From assembly GCF_001610875.1 (NCBI RefSeq), contig NZ_CP011272.1, positions 2,213,988 through 2,277,987 on the forward strand: a DNA stretch of 64,000 nt. The letters are read 5' to 3'. This stretch comes from Pirellula sp. SH-Sr6A. Lineage in GTDB: Bacteria > Planctomycetota > Planctomycetia > Pirellulales > Pirellulaceae. The notes beneath the pieces were generated by a model, which saw nothing but the letters and a program-made list of their open reading frames with translations, was not told the origin of the DNA and did no database searches. Below are positions 18,701-27,085 of this stretch, piece by piece. Position numbers and translations under genes: made by a program. Each line of letters begins with the position of its first letter. Within the stretch, counting starts at the first letter, position 1.

Positions 18701-19996
18701 TTGAACGGCGTGTTGGAATTTGCTGCGAAGGCATTTCGTCGCGCGTTGCGGGCCGAAGAAACCGAAAGGTTACGAGGGTTGTATCGCACATTTCGCGAGC
18801 AAGGACTATTGCACGATGCTTCCATTCGCGGGGTGGTGACCCGCATCTTGGTCGCACCCGAATTTCTTTATCGGCTAGAGGTTCCTGCCAAGTCGCAATC
18901 GGAGCCCCTTCGAGCCGAGGAATTGGCGACACGCTTGAGTTATTTCCTCTGGTCCTCCGCACCGGACGAAACGTTACTTGGGTTGGCGGCAGATGGCTCA
19001 TTGCTTCGGGAGCCAATCCTTCGTCAACAGGTTCGTCGCATGCTGGAGGATCCCAGATCCTCTCGCATGGCAACTTCCTTTTTCGGTCAATGGCTTCAAA
19101 TTGCAAATGTCGCTGAGCTCGACGAAAAGAGTGAAAAGGAGTTTCCTGAATTCCTTAGCATCCGGGGAAATCTGCAGGCGGAAGCCAATCGACTGTTCGA
19201 GCATCTACTGATGGAAAACCGACCGCCCCTCGAGCTTTTGACCGCAGATTACATGTTCGTCGATCGTGATTTGGCCGGCTACTACGGCATTCCGATCGAT
19301 TTGGTTCCTGCTTCGAATTCCGAAACCGAACAAAAGGACGGAGGCCTTGTTCGAACCAGCTCACCGGTGACCCGATTGGGTAATGCCTCGCAGTGGAATC
19401 GCGGTGGGTTGCTGACTTTGGGAGCGCTGCTGTCAAAGTTGTCTGGAGCATCGAGGACGAGTCCGATTCTGCGAGGAACTTGGGTGAGCGAAGTCTTGTT
19501 GGGTGAACCCCTTCCCAAGCCACCGAAGAATGTCCCGCAGTTGCCCGACTCGGTACCTGAGAATTTGAGCGAACGTCAACTAACAGAATTACATGTGAGT
19601 GCACCTGGGTGCAGCAACTGCCATCGTCGTATCGACCCATTCGGGTTCGCACTGGAGTCTTACGATGCGATAGGACGATATCGCACTTCCGACAAGGCAG
19701 GTCATTTGGTGGACACCAAAACGGCGTTGCCCGATGGTACGGTTGTGTCAGGTGTTACCGAACTGAGAGACTATTTGGTTCGGACGAGGAATAACGAGTT
19801 CTTATTGCAGTTTCATCGCAAACTGTTGGGGTATGCGTTGGGTCGCGAGGTAATGTTGTCAGACAAACTTTTTTTGGAGTCGCTTGCACAAAGAGCTACA
19901 ACCGAATCTAGCTACGGAATCGGGGATGCTGTCGAAGCGATTGTGATGAGCCGGCAGTTTCGTGAAATTCGGTCAGAGGAAGAGGTAAAGCCATGA
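15785..19996 (+). CDS. DUF1592/DUF1588-type secreted cytochrome protein with long insertion
   Basis: A 1403-residue exported protein (signal near FVGFSTIALSVLLFSNAWA). Domain order: cytochrome c-like head with CxxCH at Cys45/Cys48/His49; DUF1587 (RRLSNSEYTWTLRDLTGV); an insertion of roughly 600 residues (about 250-880) with beta-rich, carbohydrate-module-like parts; DUF1595 (FAAKAFRRALRAEETERL); DUF1592 (ATRLSYFLWSSAPDETLLGL); DUF1588 with a second CxxCH at 1276-1280 (CSNCH); and DUF1585 at the end (FHRKLLGYALGREVML). Family members I know are mostly 750-1050 residues, so the insertion makes this one long. The next gene starts inside its stop codon (ATGA overlap), the usual DUF1592-DUF1552 pairing. 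Function is unknown. Electron transfer or polymer breakdown at the cell surface is only a guess. Confidence 0.9.
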   Translation: MLKFVGFSTIALSVLLFSNAWAPYSLGQSASAFPPEIAPIFQRYCSECHSNETDEGNLSFEAWGDTPEIDREKKLTQILRVLKLEEMPPEGSEKPSAQEMVMIQKWSQSVLDRVAEEKANDPGPIILRRLSNSEYTWTLRDLTGVPTLDPTKEFPVDNVAGEGFTNAGAAMVMSPALFNKYFDAAKSIAQRTVLLPDGIGFSESTSSNDWATERLNWIRQLYARYTDARGAEKVNLQGVQFETNQGGRNPFDRYLELLFQNENALATGSKSLQDVAKIGNGSERYLAVLAKQLGLTMADSRGDLVHRSELGEMALASPLVKGLRSQWALAKGKPSSADVSNWVGQWQQKLWKFSAVGHIGKLNGPKAWQEPVDPLTHRLSIRHKLNAQTDSLVIELHEAGDGRDGDYVQLASPRFIRSGESDLPLVDAIRLASEWKELASTMRGSVEQALAIAEGIDTAVTQEEIRNLAGKASLSESSLALWLELVGLFQSDAGKRDGSDEVLFTKSASNLSGHAFIGGWVGEDALSIVANSSDMEVRIPGVMTPKSIAMHPAPTRSIGAGWTASRSGKAKIDAVIQHAHPECGNGIAWLLEIKRRGARIGLASGNSAGGKPVPIGPFSNVPLLAGDEVRLWISPKDGNHSCDLTRVDFTIEQGEKRWNLSESLHAKLTESNPLADHSDTKWQFFHAPVQKWSSRLVPPGSLLSQWFLSADTSARSQIASKLQQLLKSEAPSEPISPADQQLLKLFSTSVQWGRDSDPETKSSPILLESSAGEMALTREGLSLADETWVKIPIPAFFREEWEFAAEATLDPHRGRDGSVQILVQNRSDASAFDRQRDRSSLIHEPVLVHPEGSKERVFRTAFEDFRNTFPIALCYPQIVPVDEVVTLTLYHREDRFLKELMLTDSEREELERLWTELHFVSQDALRSVDVFEQLWQYATQDADPSAFEPLREPILKRAAQFREELVRAEEKQLNGVLEFAAKAFRRALRAEETERLRGLYRTFREQGLLHDASIRGVVTRILVAPEFLYRLEVPAKSQSEPLRAEELATRLSYFLWSSAPDETLLGLAADGSLLREPILRQQVRRMLEDPRSSRMATSFFGQWLQIANVAELDEKSEKEFPEFLSIRGNLQAEANRLFEHLLMENRPPLELLTADYMFVDRDLAGYYGIPIDLVPASNSETEQKDGGLVRTSSPVTRLGNASQWNRGGLLTLGALLSKLSGASRTSPILRGTWVSEVLLGEPLPKPPKNVPQLPDSVPENLSERQLTELHVSAPGCSNCHRRIDPFGFALESYDAIGRYRTSDKAGHLVDTKTALPDGTVVSGVTELRDYLVRTRNNEFLLQFHRKLLGYALGREVMLSDKLFLESLAQRATTESSYGIGDAVEAIVMSRQFREIRSEEEVKP

Positions 19997-21312
19997 CATG
20001 CAGTTGGAACACACAGCGCCGATGGGATCGTCGAACCATTCTTCGTGGAATTGGCGTGTCGATGGCGTTGCCTTGGATGGAGTCCATTCCGGTATGGGGA
20101 CAAGCCACGGCGGCGACGGCTTCGAATTCGAAACCTCCCGTTCGCTTTGCTGCCCTTTTCGCAGGCAATGGATTTCATAGCAAAGAGTGGTGGGCAGAGG
20201 GAGATGGAGCGTCGATGAAAGTAGGGCGCGTCCTGAAATCGCTTGAGCCCCTCCGCGATCAGATGTTGTTTATTCGAGGGCTATACAATCAAGAGGCCTT
20301 GAAAGGAAACATCCACTCGTCGCAAACCGGCAATCTCCTTTCGGGTGCACCGCTGGCATCGGGAGGAGAGATTCGTTCCGGGACCAGCGTCGATCAATGG
20401 ATCGCACAGACGTATGGACGTAACACAAAAGTACCGAGCTTGGTGCTGGGCTGTGAAAAGTCGAATCCTTCGGTTCACAAGAACTATTCGATGCTCTATA
20501 GCTCGCACATTTCATGGTCCTCGCCGACCACGCCGACTCCGTTAGAGATCTATCCCGCATTGGCGTTTGACCGGCTCTTTAAAGAGGAAGTTCACCAGCA
20601 GGATCAAAGTGTGCTCGATGCTGTTCTTGGGGATGCCGCCGATTTACGCCGTCATGTAAGCCAATCGGATCGGCGAAAATTGGACGAGTATTTGGATTCG
20701 GTCCGCGATGTCGAAGATCGGATCGCGCAAGCTGGAAAACGAGGAGAGCTGCAAGGCTGGCGTCCGACGATGGAGAAGCCGGACCGCGAGCGTCCCGCCG
20801 ATGGAATCCCACAGGACATTAGCGAGCACATGCGATTGATGTGCGACATCCTGCTTTTGGGTTTCCAAACCGATACGACCAGAGTGACGACGTTGAAGCT
20901 GAACAACGATCACTCCTCCCTTCGCTTCCCCCACTTGGGGGTCGACTACATGATCCATCACCTGCTTTCCCATTCGGACACGGAGGATTGGCTGAAGGTC
21001 AATCAGTTTTTCGTCGAACAGCTCGCGTACATTGCGACGCGGATGCAGACGATCCAAGAGGGGGACGGTACGCTGCTGGACAATTCCATGCTTTTGTTCT
21101 GCTCCAGCATGATGAATGGAGGGCATGATGCCAGCCAACTTCCGGTCGTTATGCTCGGAAAGGGGGGCGGTCGCTTAGAAACGGGCAAGGTATTGGATTA
21201 TCGGGACGCCCCAAATCGCCAAATGTGCCGATTGTTCCTATCCGTTCTTGACAAGTTCGATCTCCATCCTGAACAATTTGGCGACGCTTCGGAGCCACTT
21301 CCGTCGGTTTGA
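19993..21312 (+). CDS. DUF1552 protein, Tat-exported
   Basis: A 439-residue DUF1552 family protein, the constant partner of DUF1592 proteins in planctomycetes. The N-terminus carries a Tat-like signal (DRRTILRG, Arg13-Arg14) followed by a hydrophobic stretch ending WMESIPVWGQ, so it probably folds in the cytoplasm before export. Core motifs of the family are seen: LFAGNGFHSKEWW near the start, MLFIRGLYNQEALKGNIHS, and the C-terminal LLDNSMLLFCSSMMNGGHD. The fold is probably alkaline-phosphatase/sulfatase-like, as in the related DUF1501, which is inference. The start codon overlaps the preceding stop by four bases, implying coupled translation. Confidence 0.92.
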   Translation: MTCSWNTQRRWDRRTILRGIGVSMALPWMESIPVWGQATAATASNSKPPVRFAALFAGNGFHSKEWWAEGDGASMKVGRVLKSLEPLRDQMLFIRGLYNQEALKGNIHSSQTGNLLSGAPLASGGEIRSGTSVDQWIAQTYGRNTKVPSLVLGCEKSNPSVHKNYSMLYSSHISWSSPTTPTPLEIYPALAFDRLFKEEVHQQDQSVLDAVLGDAADLRRHVSQSDRRKLDEYLDSVRDVEDRIAQAGKRGELQGWRPTMEKPDRERPADGIPQDISEHMRLMCDILLLGFQTDTTRVTTLKLNNDHSSLRFPHLGVDYMIHHLLSHSDTEDWLKVNQFFVEQLAYIATRMQTIQEGDGTLLDNSMLLFCSSMMNGGHDASQLPVVMLGKGGGRLETGKVLDYRDAPNRQMCRLFLSVLDKFDLHPEQFGDASEPLPSV

Positions 21313-21342
21313 CCGAGGCAACTCTTCTTCAGGATGTGATTT

Positions 21343-23109
21343 ATGAATGCAGACTCCAACACTTCGGTTGGCATTGACCGAAGTGACGCGGTTTCCCCTC
21401 AGCCAATTAGGAGTCTGCGAGGATGGCCGGCGGTCGTGCTCATCGTATTGGCCGTACTCGTCCGATTCGTGCCGGTTTGGATTGAGGGGGCCAGTTTACC
21501 CCTGCTGATGCTCGGTTTCATGGGACCGGCCGCGCTGAGCCTTGCCCTCGCCATTTGGTGGCTGTTTTTCAGCGGTGCAAGTTGGCGAGAGAAGGGAATT
21601 GGCATCGGAGGATTGGCTGCCATCATCGCGATGACCAGTTTGACCCTCGATCCGTCCATGCGTGGTATCAGCATGTTCCTTTGGATCATTCCTGTCGGCA
21701 TGGCGGCATTCGCCATACCCTTGGTCGTGGCATCCCATTATCCGAGGGTCCGAGTTTGGCTGGGATTATTAGGCGCTCTGCTGGGCTTTGGTGTTTGGAA
21801 CGCATTTCGTTCTGAAGGTGTAACAGGTGAGTTCACCGTCGAGTTTCGACCTCGATGGTCGATCCCTGCGGAACAAGACTACCTGCAATCCCGAGGAGAA
21901 GCATCGAATAGCCCTTTCGCAGCGGATCCATCGAATCCAAACGTTCCTTGGCCAGAGTTTCGAGGCCCCCACCGAGATGGAAGTGTTTCCGGGGTCAAAC
22001 TCATCGAGGATTGGGAGACGAATCCACCTGAGTTGGTTTGGAAACGGGCGATAGGACCGGGTTGGTCTTCTTTTGCGGTGGCGGAAAACCATCTCTTTAC
22101 ACAAGAACAAGTAGGAGACCAGGAAGCGGTCGTCTGCTTGAATGCGGACACCGGTAACACGGTGTGGGCCTATTCCACCCCCGGTCGCTTCGCAGAGGAG
22201 ATGGGCGGAATCGGCCCTCGCGCGACCCCCACCTATCACGCTCAGCGGATCTATGCCGTAGGGGCCGATGGAATGGTGGTTTGTTTGAAGGCGTCCGATG
22301 GCAAAGAAGTTTGGCGGCGCGAGTTGATGCAGGATGCGAGTCGCAAACAACCACCCTGGGGATTCTCCAGTTCCCCGCTGATCGTAAACGATGTCGTCGT
22401 GGTCCATGCAGGAGGCCCAGGTGACAAGGGTGTATTTGCTTACGGCCAAGCGGACGGCGGTATTCGCTGGCAGGTTGCTTCTGGTGATCACAGCTACAGT
22501 TCTCCTCAGATGGCTACCTTCGACGGAACAGCCGGTATTCTGATGGCAACGAACGAAGGTTTGCAGTTTCTGGATCCCACCTCTGGGGCAACGATTTGGA
22601 ATCACGAATGGAAGATCGACACCTATCGCGCAGTTCAAACGGTGGTGGAGGGGAATTCTGTTTTCGTAGCCGCCAGTATGGGAAATGGGATACGCAGACT
22701 GAATATCTCCCGTGAAGAAGGAACATGGAAAGTCGAGCCCCAATGGACTTCACGCGACTTGAAGCCCGATTTCAACGACATGGTCGCTTACGAAGGAACT
22801 CTGTACGGATTCGATGCCACCATATTCGGAGCGGTGTCGATGGATACAGGGAAACGACTTTGGAAAAAGGGAAGGTATGGCGCCGGGCAAGTATTATTGC
22901 TTGCCGATACCGGTCATCTACTGGTCGCCGCCGAATCTGGAGACTTGGTTTTGCTGAAAGCCTCACGAGAAAAACTGGAGGAAGTTGCAAGAGTTCCTGC
23001 CATCGAATCGAAAACATGGAACCATCCCGTCGTGGTGGGAGACCGCGTCTACGTTCGAAATAGCCAGCAGGCTGCATGCTACAAACTGCCGGTTGCTACC
23101 AATCCGTAA
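21343..23109 (+). CDS. Membrane-anchored PQQ-type beta-propeller protein
   Basis: A 588-residue protein with about five membrane segments in the first 155 residues and then a PQQ-like beta-propeller (about 190-580). Blade signatures recur: VVCLNADTGNTVWAYSTPG, MVVCLKASDGKEVWRREL and VSMDTGKRLWKKG. The sequence PWPEFRGPHRDGSVSGV just before the propeller is typical of planctomycete PQQ-repeat proteins. The repeats alone do not prove PQQ binding or dehydrogenase activity. A scaffold role like BamB is equally possible. It starts 30 bases after the DUF1552 gene with a plausible ribosome site (CAGGA), so it is likely part of the same operon. Confidence 0.88.
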   Translation: MNADSNTSVGIDRSDAVSPQPIRSLRGWPAVVLIVLAVLVRFVPVWIEGASLPLLMLGFMGPAALSLALAIWWLFFSGASWREKGIGIGGLAAIIAMTSLTLDPSMRGISMFLWIIPVGMAAFAIPLVVASHYPRVRVWLGLLGALLGFGVWNAFRSEGVTGEFTVEFRPRWSIPAEQDYLQSRGEASNSPFAADPSNPNVPWPEFRGPHRDGSVSGVKLIEDWETNPPELVWKRAIGPGWSSFAVAENHLFTQEQVGDQEAVVCLNADTGNTVWAYSTPGRFAEEMGGIGPRATPTYHAQRIYAVGADGMVVCLKASDGKEVWRRELMQDASRKQPPWGFSSSPLIVNDVVVVHAGGPGDKGVFAYGQADGGIRWQVASGDHSYSSPQMATFDGTAGILMATNEGLQFLDPTSGATIWNHEWKIDTYRAVQTVVEGNSVFVAASMGNGIRRLNISREEGTWKVEPQWTSRDLKPDFNDMVAYEGTLYGFDATIFGAVSMDTGKRLWKKGRYGAGQVLLLADTGHLLVAAESGDLVLLKASREKLEEVARVPAIESKTWNHPVVVGDRVYVRNSQQAACYKLPVATNP

Positions 23110-23162
23110 ACGATCCAGCACGAAACATGGATGGAGCCGTACCAATATTGGCGTGAATCGCG

Positions 23163-24404
23163 ATGACTTCTGTACAACTAGATGCACCTGTGAAGCCCGA
23201 GCGTTATCGTTCGCTCGATGTCTTTCGGGGTGCAACGGTTGCTGGAATGATCCTTGCGAACAACCCGGGTCCCTGGTCGGCCATGTTCCCACCGCTGCAA
23301 CATGCGAAATGGCATGGTTGTACTCCCACCGATTGGGTCTTCCCATTTTTTCTTTTTGCGGTAGGCATCGCGTTGGCATGGGTTTGGAGACGTCAGCAGG
23401 CTTTGACCGACTCCGTTGTTTACGTTCAGATTCTTCGACGCACATTGCTCCTCTTTGCGATTGGTCTTTTCCTCAACGCCTTTCCCTTCGTTGCGTGGAC
23501 TCCGGATCAACAGCTGGAATGGAAATCCCTCTCCAACCTTCGCATCCTCGGGGTGCTTCAACGCATCGCGTTGGCTTATGGAATCGCGGCCATCGCCGTC
23601 CGGTTTTTCGCTCGCAACGGCGAGACCTACCGCATCAGCATCCTCACGGCTCTGTTGCTGTTCGGATACTGGATTCTTTGCCGTGCATTAGGTGCTCCTC
23701 CTGACCCGTACAGCTTGGAGGGTTTTGTGGGGACCCATGTGGATCGGGCTCTCCTGGGCCCCTCTCATCTCTACCGAGGGGAAGGGGTTCCCTTCGATCC
23801 TGAGGGATTGTTGAGCACGTTACCAGCCGTAGCCCAAGTGTTTTTGGGGTGGTGGACCGGTGTCACGCTCCTGCGTTCTTCCAAGGACGAATCGCTCCTA
23901 GGGAAATTGCTACTAGTCGGCGTCCATTGGCTGTTCATCGCTTCCGTCTGGCAACTTGAATTTCCATTGAACAAAAAGATTTGGACGTCGACTTTCGTCC
24001 TTCACACCAGCGGACTCGCCCTTTTTGCACTCTGCCTCTTGATCTATTGGGGAGAGATTTCCAAATCGAACGGGAGCATCGTGGGGGCTAGATTGGGGAA
24101 TGGTATCGCACGCGTCCTTTCCTATCCGTTTTACTTCTTTGAAGCCTTTGGAAAAAACCCTTTGTTCCTGTTTGTGCTGAGCGGTCTAATTCCTAGGGGT
24201 CTCGGGCTTATCCGATGGCAAATCGAGTCGGAGGATGGGGCGCCGAAGTGGACAACGCCATTGCCCTGGCTGTATCAAAATCTGTTCGTCGGAGAAGGGC
24301 TCGACCCCAGGTTGAGTTCCCTGCTCTACAGCCTCGCCTGGCTAGGCATTTACGGGATGATTGCCCTCGAAATGGACCGGCGCAAATGGGTTATCAAAGT
24401 ATAA
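23163..24404 (+). CDS. NagX/HGSNAT-like membrane acyltransferase
   Basis: A 413-residue polytopic protein (about ten membrane segments) of the DUF5009/heparan-alpha-glucosaminide N-acetyltransferase-like group. The diagnostic N-terminal motif RSLDVFRGATVAGMIL is followed by WHGCTPTDWVFPFFLFAVG. The conserved His is the presumed acetyl-transfer residue in the lysosomal enzyme. In bacteria NagX is linked to amino-sugar uptake. Here it would acylate or transport a sugar across the inner membrane, which is inference. It is the fourth gene of the plus-strand run, 53 bases after the propeller gene. Confidence 0.85.
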   Translation: MTSVQLDAPVKPERYRSLDVFRGATVAGMILANNPGPWSAMFPPLQHAKWHGCTPTDWVFPFFLFAVGIALAWVWRRQQALTDSVVYVQILRRTLLLFAIGLFLNAFPFVAWTPDQQLEWKSLSNLRILGVLQRIALAYGIAAIAVRFFARNGETYRISILTALLLFGYWILCRALGAPPDPYSLEGFVGTHVDRALLGPSHLYRGEGVPFDPEGLLSTLPAVAQVFLGWWTGVTLLRSSKDESLLGKLLLVGVHWLFIASVWQLEFPLNKKIWTSTFVLHTSGLALFALCLLIYWGEISKSNGSIVGARLGNGIARVLSYPFYFFEAFGKNPLFLFVLSGLIPRGLGLIRWQIESEDGAPKWTTPLPWLYQNLFVGEGLDPRLSSLLYSLAWLGIYGMIALEMDRRKWVIKV

Positions 24405-24475
24405 CCACGAAACATCTTGAATCACCGAAGCGGCCAATTACGCTGGAATAGAACTATTTCCAAGGAGCGTGCGCT

Positions 24476-24922
24476 ATGATTAAGAAATTGGTCTTGGTCT
24501 TTGTTTCCCTGTTGTCGGTCGGTGGGAGTTCGAGCCTTTGCTTCGGACAGGGTCCCTTCGAATTTCAATTTGGCTATTCGTTGGGAATCCAGAACAGCTT
24601 CCGCAATCGGTTGCCGGCTCCCCCTTACTTTTCGGTTTTCCCTCCCGTCTATTACGGGCAAAGGTACGCCCGGCCCTACGGCGAAAGCCCCTTTGCTTCG
24701 TGGCCTCTTTTGAGATCCGACTCCTCCTACCACGCCGTTCCTATGGAAGGTCATCTGGTCAACCCAAGAACCGTATGGAATCACCACGTCCCTCATCCAC
24801 AGCCGCCTAAAGTCGAAGTCTCGGCGGACAAGAAAGCGGCCGATGTCGTTACGGCCCCGGTTGCCATCGAGCCGAATGTAGTGGTGAATCCTTTTGTGGT
24901 CGAGCATTACGCTGCCAAGTAA
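24476..24922 (+). CDS. Small secreted protein of unknown function
   Basis: A 148-residue protein with a clean signal peptide (KKLVLVFVSLLSVGGSSSLCFGQ) and a mature part rich in Pro, Tyr, Phe and His (PPVYYGQRYARPYG, HHVPHPQPPK), without cysteines after the signal. I do not recognise a family. The ribosome site is good (AAGGAG nine bases before ATG), so it is probably expressed. It ends the plus-strand run and is followed by a strong hairpin. Confidence 0.7.
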   Translation: MIKKLVLVFVSLLSVGGSSSLCFGQGPFEFQFGYSLGIQNSFRNRLPAPPYFSVFPPVYYGQRYARPYGESPFASWPLLRSDSSYHAVPMEGHLVNPRTVWNHHVPHPQPPKVEVSADKKAADVVTAPVAIEPNVVVNPFVVEHYAAK

Positions 24923-24961
24923 TCGGTTTACTCTCCTAGTCCGACGGTGGAGAATCAACAG

Positions 24962-24996
24962 ACGAGCCTCCTGGTCTATCAGACCAGGAGGCTCGT
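24962..24996. terminator. Bidirectional hairpin terminator
   Basis: A perfect 16-bp inverted repeat (24962-24977 with 24981-24996) with a 3-nt loop. It lies between the plus-strand small secreted protein and the converging oxidoreductase gene, so it can serve both. The T-tract is short (TTTCC). Confidence 0.8.
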
Positions 24997-25031
24997 TTCC
25001 TATTGGTTTGAAGTGATCGTACCGATCCCGA

Positions 25032-26480
25032 TTAGACTTGTTCGGGCACCACAAAAGGAGCGCGGTATTCGCGTTTCATGAATCGATTGGCGGCCTCGGA
25101 TCCTTCGCCGACGAATCGCTGGGTCTTCGGATCGACGGTCAGCATCTGACTCAGCTTCAGATCCGCTTTTTCAATGTCCAACGAGTGGGCTTTAAGATGC
25201 GACTCCATTTCTTCGACGAGCGCATTCCACTCGGGGACTTGGACCGCTTTCGTGTCCGCCTTGCTAAAGGTCTTTCCCGTTTGGAAAGCGATATTGGCAA
25301 GGTTGCACCAACCGGTCGAGTCATGGCCAACCTGAACATCCGTATTGAGCATCTTCGGATCGCGTGCCCGAACGGCGTTCAAGAAGTTCTCTTGATGCAG
25401 TTTATTGCCACTGTTGCCAGAAAACTTCTTGATGAGTTTTCCTTCCTTATCAAATGCTGAGGCCGATCCGCGTTGTCCTTCAAAGCGCCCTCCTTCGCAG
25501 TAGGCGATGTAACCGCTTCCAGGTCCAGGTACTTTCGGAGACTTCGTGTTTCCTGGGGCCGCAGGTAGATTCGACAGGCCGATCACGACGGGGATGCTAC
25601 CGGTATCGAAGTAGACAAAGTGAACGTTCGGAGTTTCGCCAGCATCGTTCCAAACGACGCGTCCACCACCACCGAAAATTCGTTTGGGGAGAGCGACGGA
25701 ATCGCGGAAGATATTGTTGCGCAGATCATCCAAAACGTGAACGCCCCAGTTCCCCATTTCACCCGAACCGGTGTTGAAATCCCAGTGCCAATCGTAGTGG
25801 AACTTCTCTCGAAACATGGGTCGATCTTGAGCGGGTCCGAGCCAGAGGTTGTAATCGACTTTGGGATCGACTGTCAGCGGTGTGGAACGCTTGCCGATCG
25901 AAGCCCGCACTCCGTAGCGATTGACGCGGGCTGAGAGGATCTTTCCAAGCGCCATTTCTTCGTGAAGGAACTTCTTGATCTCTGCCTGCATGGGATCGGA
26001 ACGTTGCTGTGTTCCCACTTGGCAAACTCGGTTGTATTTGCGTGCCGCGAGAATCGTTTGCTCCCCTTCCCACTGGCTGTGGGACAGCGGTTTTTCAACG
26101 TAGACATCTTTCCCAGCCTGCATGGCCCAAATAGCAGCGAGGCAGTGCCAGTGGTTGCAAGCAGCGATGACCACTGCATCGATTTCCTTATCGTCGAGCA
26201 GCTTTCGCAGATCGACATACCCTTTGGCGCTAGGGCTGAAGGACTTTTGTGCGTTGTCAATTTTGGCCTGATCGGGATCGCAGACGGCGGCGATCTTCGC
26301 ACCTTGAATTTTGGAGAAGGTCCCCATATGCTCGCCAGCGCGTCCACCGCACCCGATGAATCCGAGCCTCACCTCCTCGTTGGACATGCCGTGCGATGAG
26401 CGAACCGTGGAGGAAGCAGCGATGGCAACGCCGGCCATGGCTGTCGATTTGACGAATTGACGACGAGAGGATTGCTTCAC
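25032..26480 (-). CDS. Gfo/Idh/MocA-family oxidoreductase, Tat-exported
   Basis: About 482 residues. A Tat signal (SSRRQFVKSTAMAGVAIAAS) precedes a Rossmann domain (RLGFIGCGGRAGEHMG, with AAVCDPDQAK following) and the family's EKP motif in VYVEKPLSHS. The C-terminal domain holds the conserved WHWDFNTGSGEMGNWGVH region of planctomycete members. It probably oxidises or reduces a sugar with bound NAD(P) outside the cytoplasm. The frame is open to 26744, but no ATG lies between residue 41 of that longer frame and the Tat hydrophobic core. The GTG at 26480, preceded by AGGAC at six bases, puts the twin-arginine at residues 6-7, so I choose it. It is divergent from the HEAGH protein gene. Confidence 0.9.
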   Translation of the reverse strand: MKQSSRRQFVKSTAMAGVAIAASSTVRSSHGMSNEEVRLGFIGCGGRAGEHMGTFSKIQGAKIAAVCDPDQAKIDNAQKSFSPSAKGYVDLRKLLDDKEIDAVVIAACNHWHCLAAIWAMQAGKDVYVEKPLSHSQWEGEQTILAARKYNRVCQVGTQQRSDPMQAEIKKFLHEEMALGKILSARVNRYGVRASIGKRSTPLTVDPKVDYNLWLGPAQDRPMFREKFHYDWHWDFNTGSGEMGNWGVHVLDDLRNNIFRDSVALPKRIFGGGGRVVWNDAGETPNVHFVYFDTGSIPVVIGLSNLPAAPGNTKSPKVPGPGSGYIAYCEGGRFEGQRGSASAFDKEGKLIKKFSGNSGNKLHQENFLNAVRARDPKMLNTDVQVGHDSTGWCNLANIAFQTGKTFSKADTKAVQVPEWNALVEEMESHLKAHSLDIEKADLKLSQMLTVDPKTQRFVGEGSEAANRFMKREYRAPFVVPEQV

Positions 26481-26558
26481 GATCAAGTCCTGTTCTGGAG
26501 AGGAAGAGTGAACCGAAGGGTGGGATTTGCAGATCGCAAGTATAAACCAAAAAGGATC

Positions 26559-27044
26559 ATGAATCAAAAAACCATGGATGAAGAGACGGAAAGAGAACGA
26601 ACGCTGTATCACGAAGCCGGTCATTGTGTCATGGCTGTAGTGAGCGGAGCTTGGGTGGAGCGGGCCTCGGTCGAACCGGAAGAGGACGGATTCCACGGTT
26701 TGGTGGATATCCGATGGCCTCGTGATTCGAATCGAATCGATCAAATCTCAGTCGCTCTCGCGGGTCCCGTCGCCGAGATGATTATTCGATCGGAGCCGTT
26801 TCATCCCGGTCTGATACCCGAATGGGCACACGACTGGAAGCAAGCATGGGCGCTGTGCCGTCCCGGTTGCCCCTCGGATCGGGAGTGCCTTCGCCGAATC
26901 GAAACAATTGTTGCTAAACTCTACCAGATGCTTTCGCAAGATCGTTGGTGGGCTGCCATTGCCGCCGTCAGCGACCTTTTAGATGCTCACGATGAAATCG
27001 AACACGAGACCATCGCTTACGAAGTGACGAGTTGGCTTGATTAG
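26559..27044 (+). CDS. Small HEAGH-motif protein, M41-like zinc peptidase relative
   Basis: A 161-residue soluble protein whose N-terminal YHEAGHCVMAVVSGA is the helix and zinc site (His18, His22) of FtsH-type M41 metallopeptidases. It is followed by VALAGPVAEMII, resembling the segment that supplies the third ligand region in that family. There is no AAA+ domain and no membrane segment, so it is a stand-alone domain. Whether it is proteolytic is unknown. The ATG at 26559 has AAAGGA just upstream. The longer frame from 26457 would overlap the divergent oxidoreductase start. The stop lies 41 bases before the next gene. Confidence 0.75.
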   Translation: MNQKTMDEETERERTLYHEAGHCVMAVVSGAWVERASVEPEEDGFHGLVDIRWPRDSNRIDQISVALAGPVAEMIIRSEPFHPGLIPEWAHDWKQAWALCRPGCPSDRECLRRIETIVAKLYQMLSQDRWWAAIAAVSDLLDAHDEIEHETIAYEVTSWLD

Positions 27045-27085
27045 CCATCGCGCTCTGGATATTGCCCTCTCACGAAAGATCGAGA

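Noticed and set aside
26481-26744. A longer N-terminus for the Gfo/Idh/MocA protein
   Set aside because: It would bury the twin-arginine signal 94 residues inside the protein and overlap the divergent HEAGH gene. The GTG at 26480 has a ribosome site.
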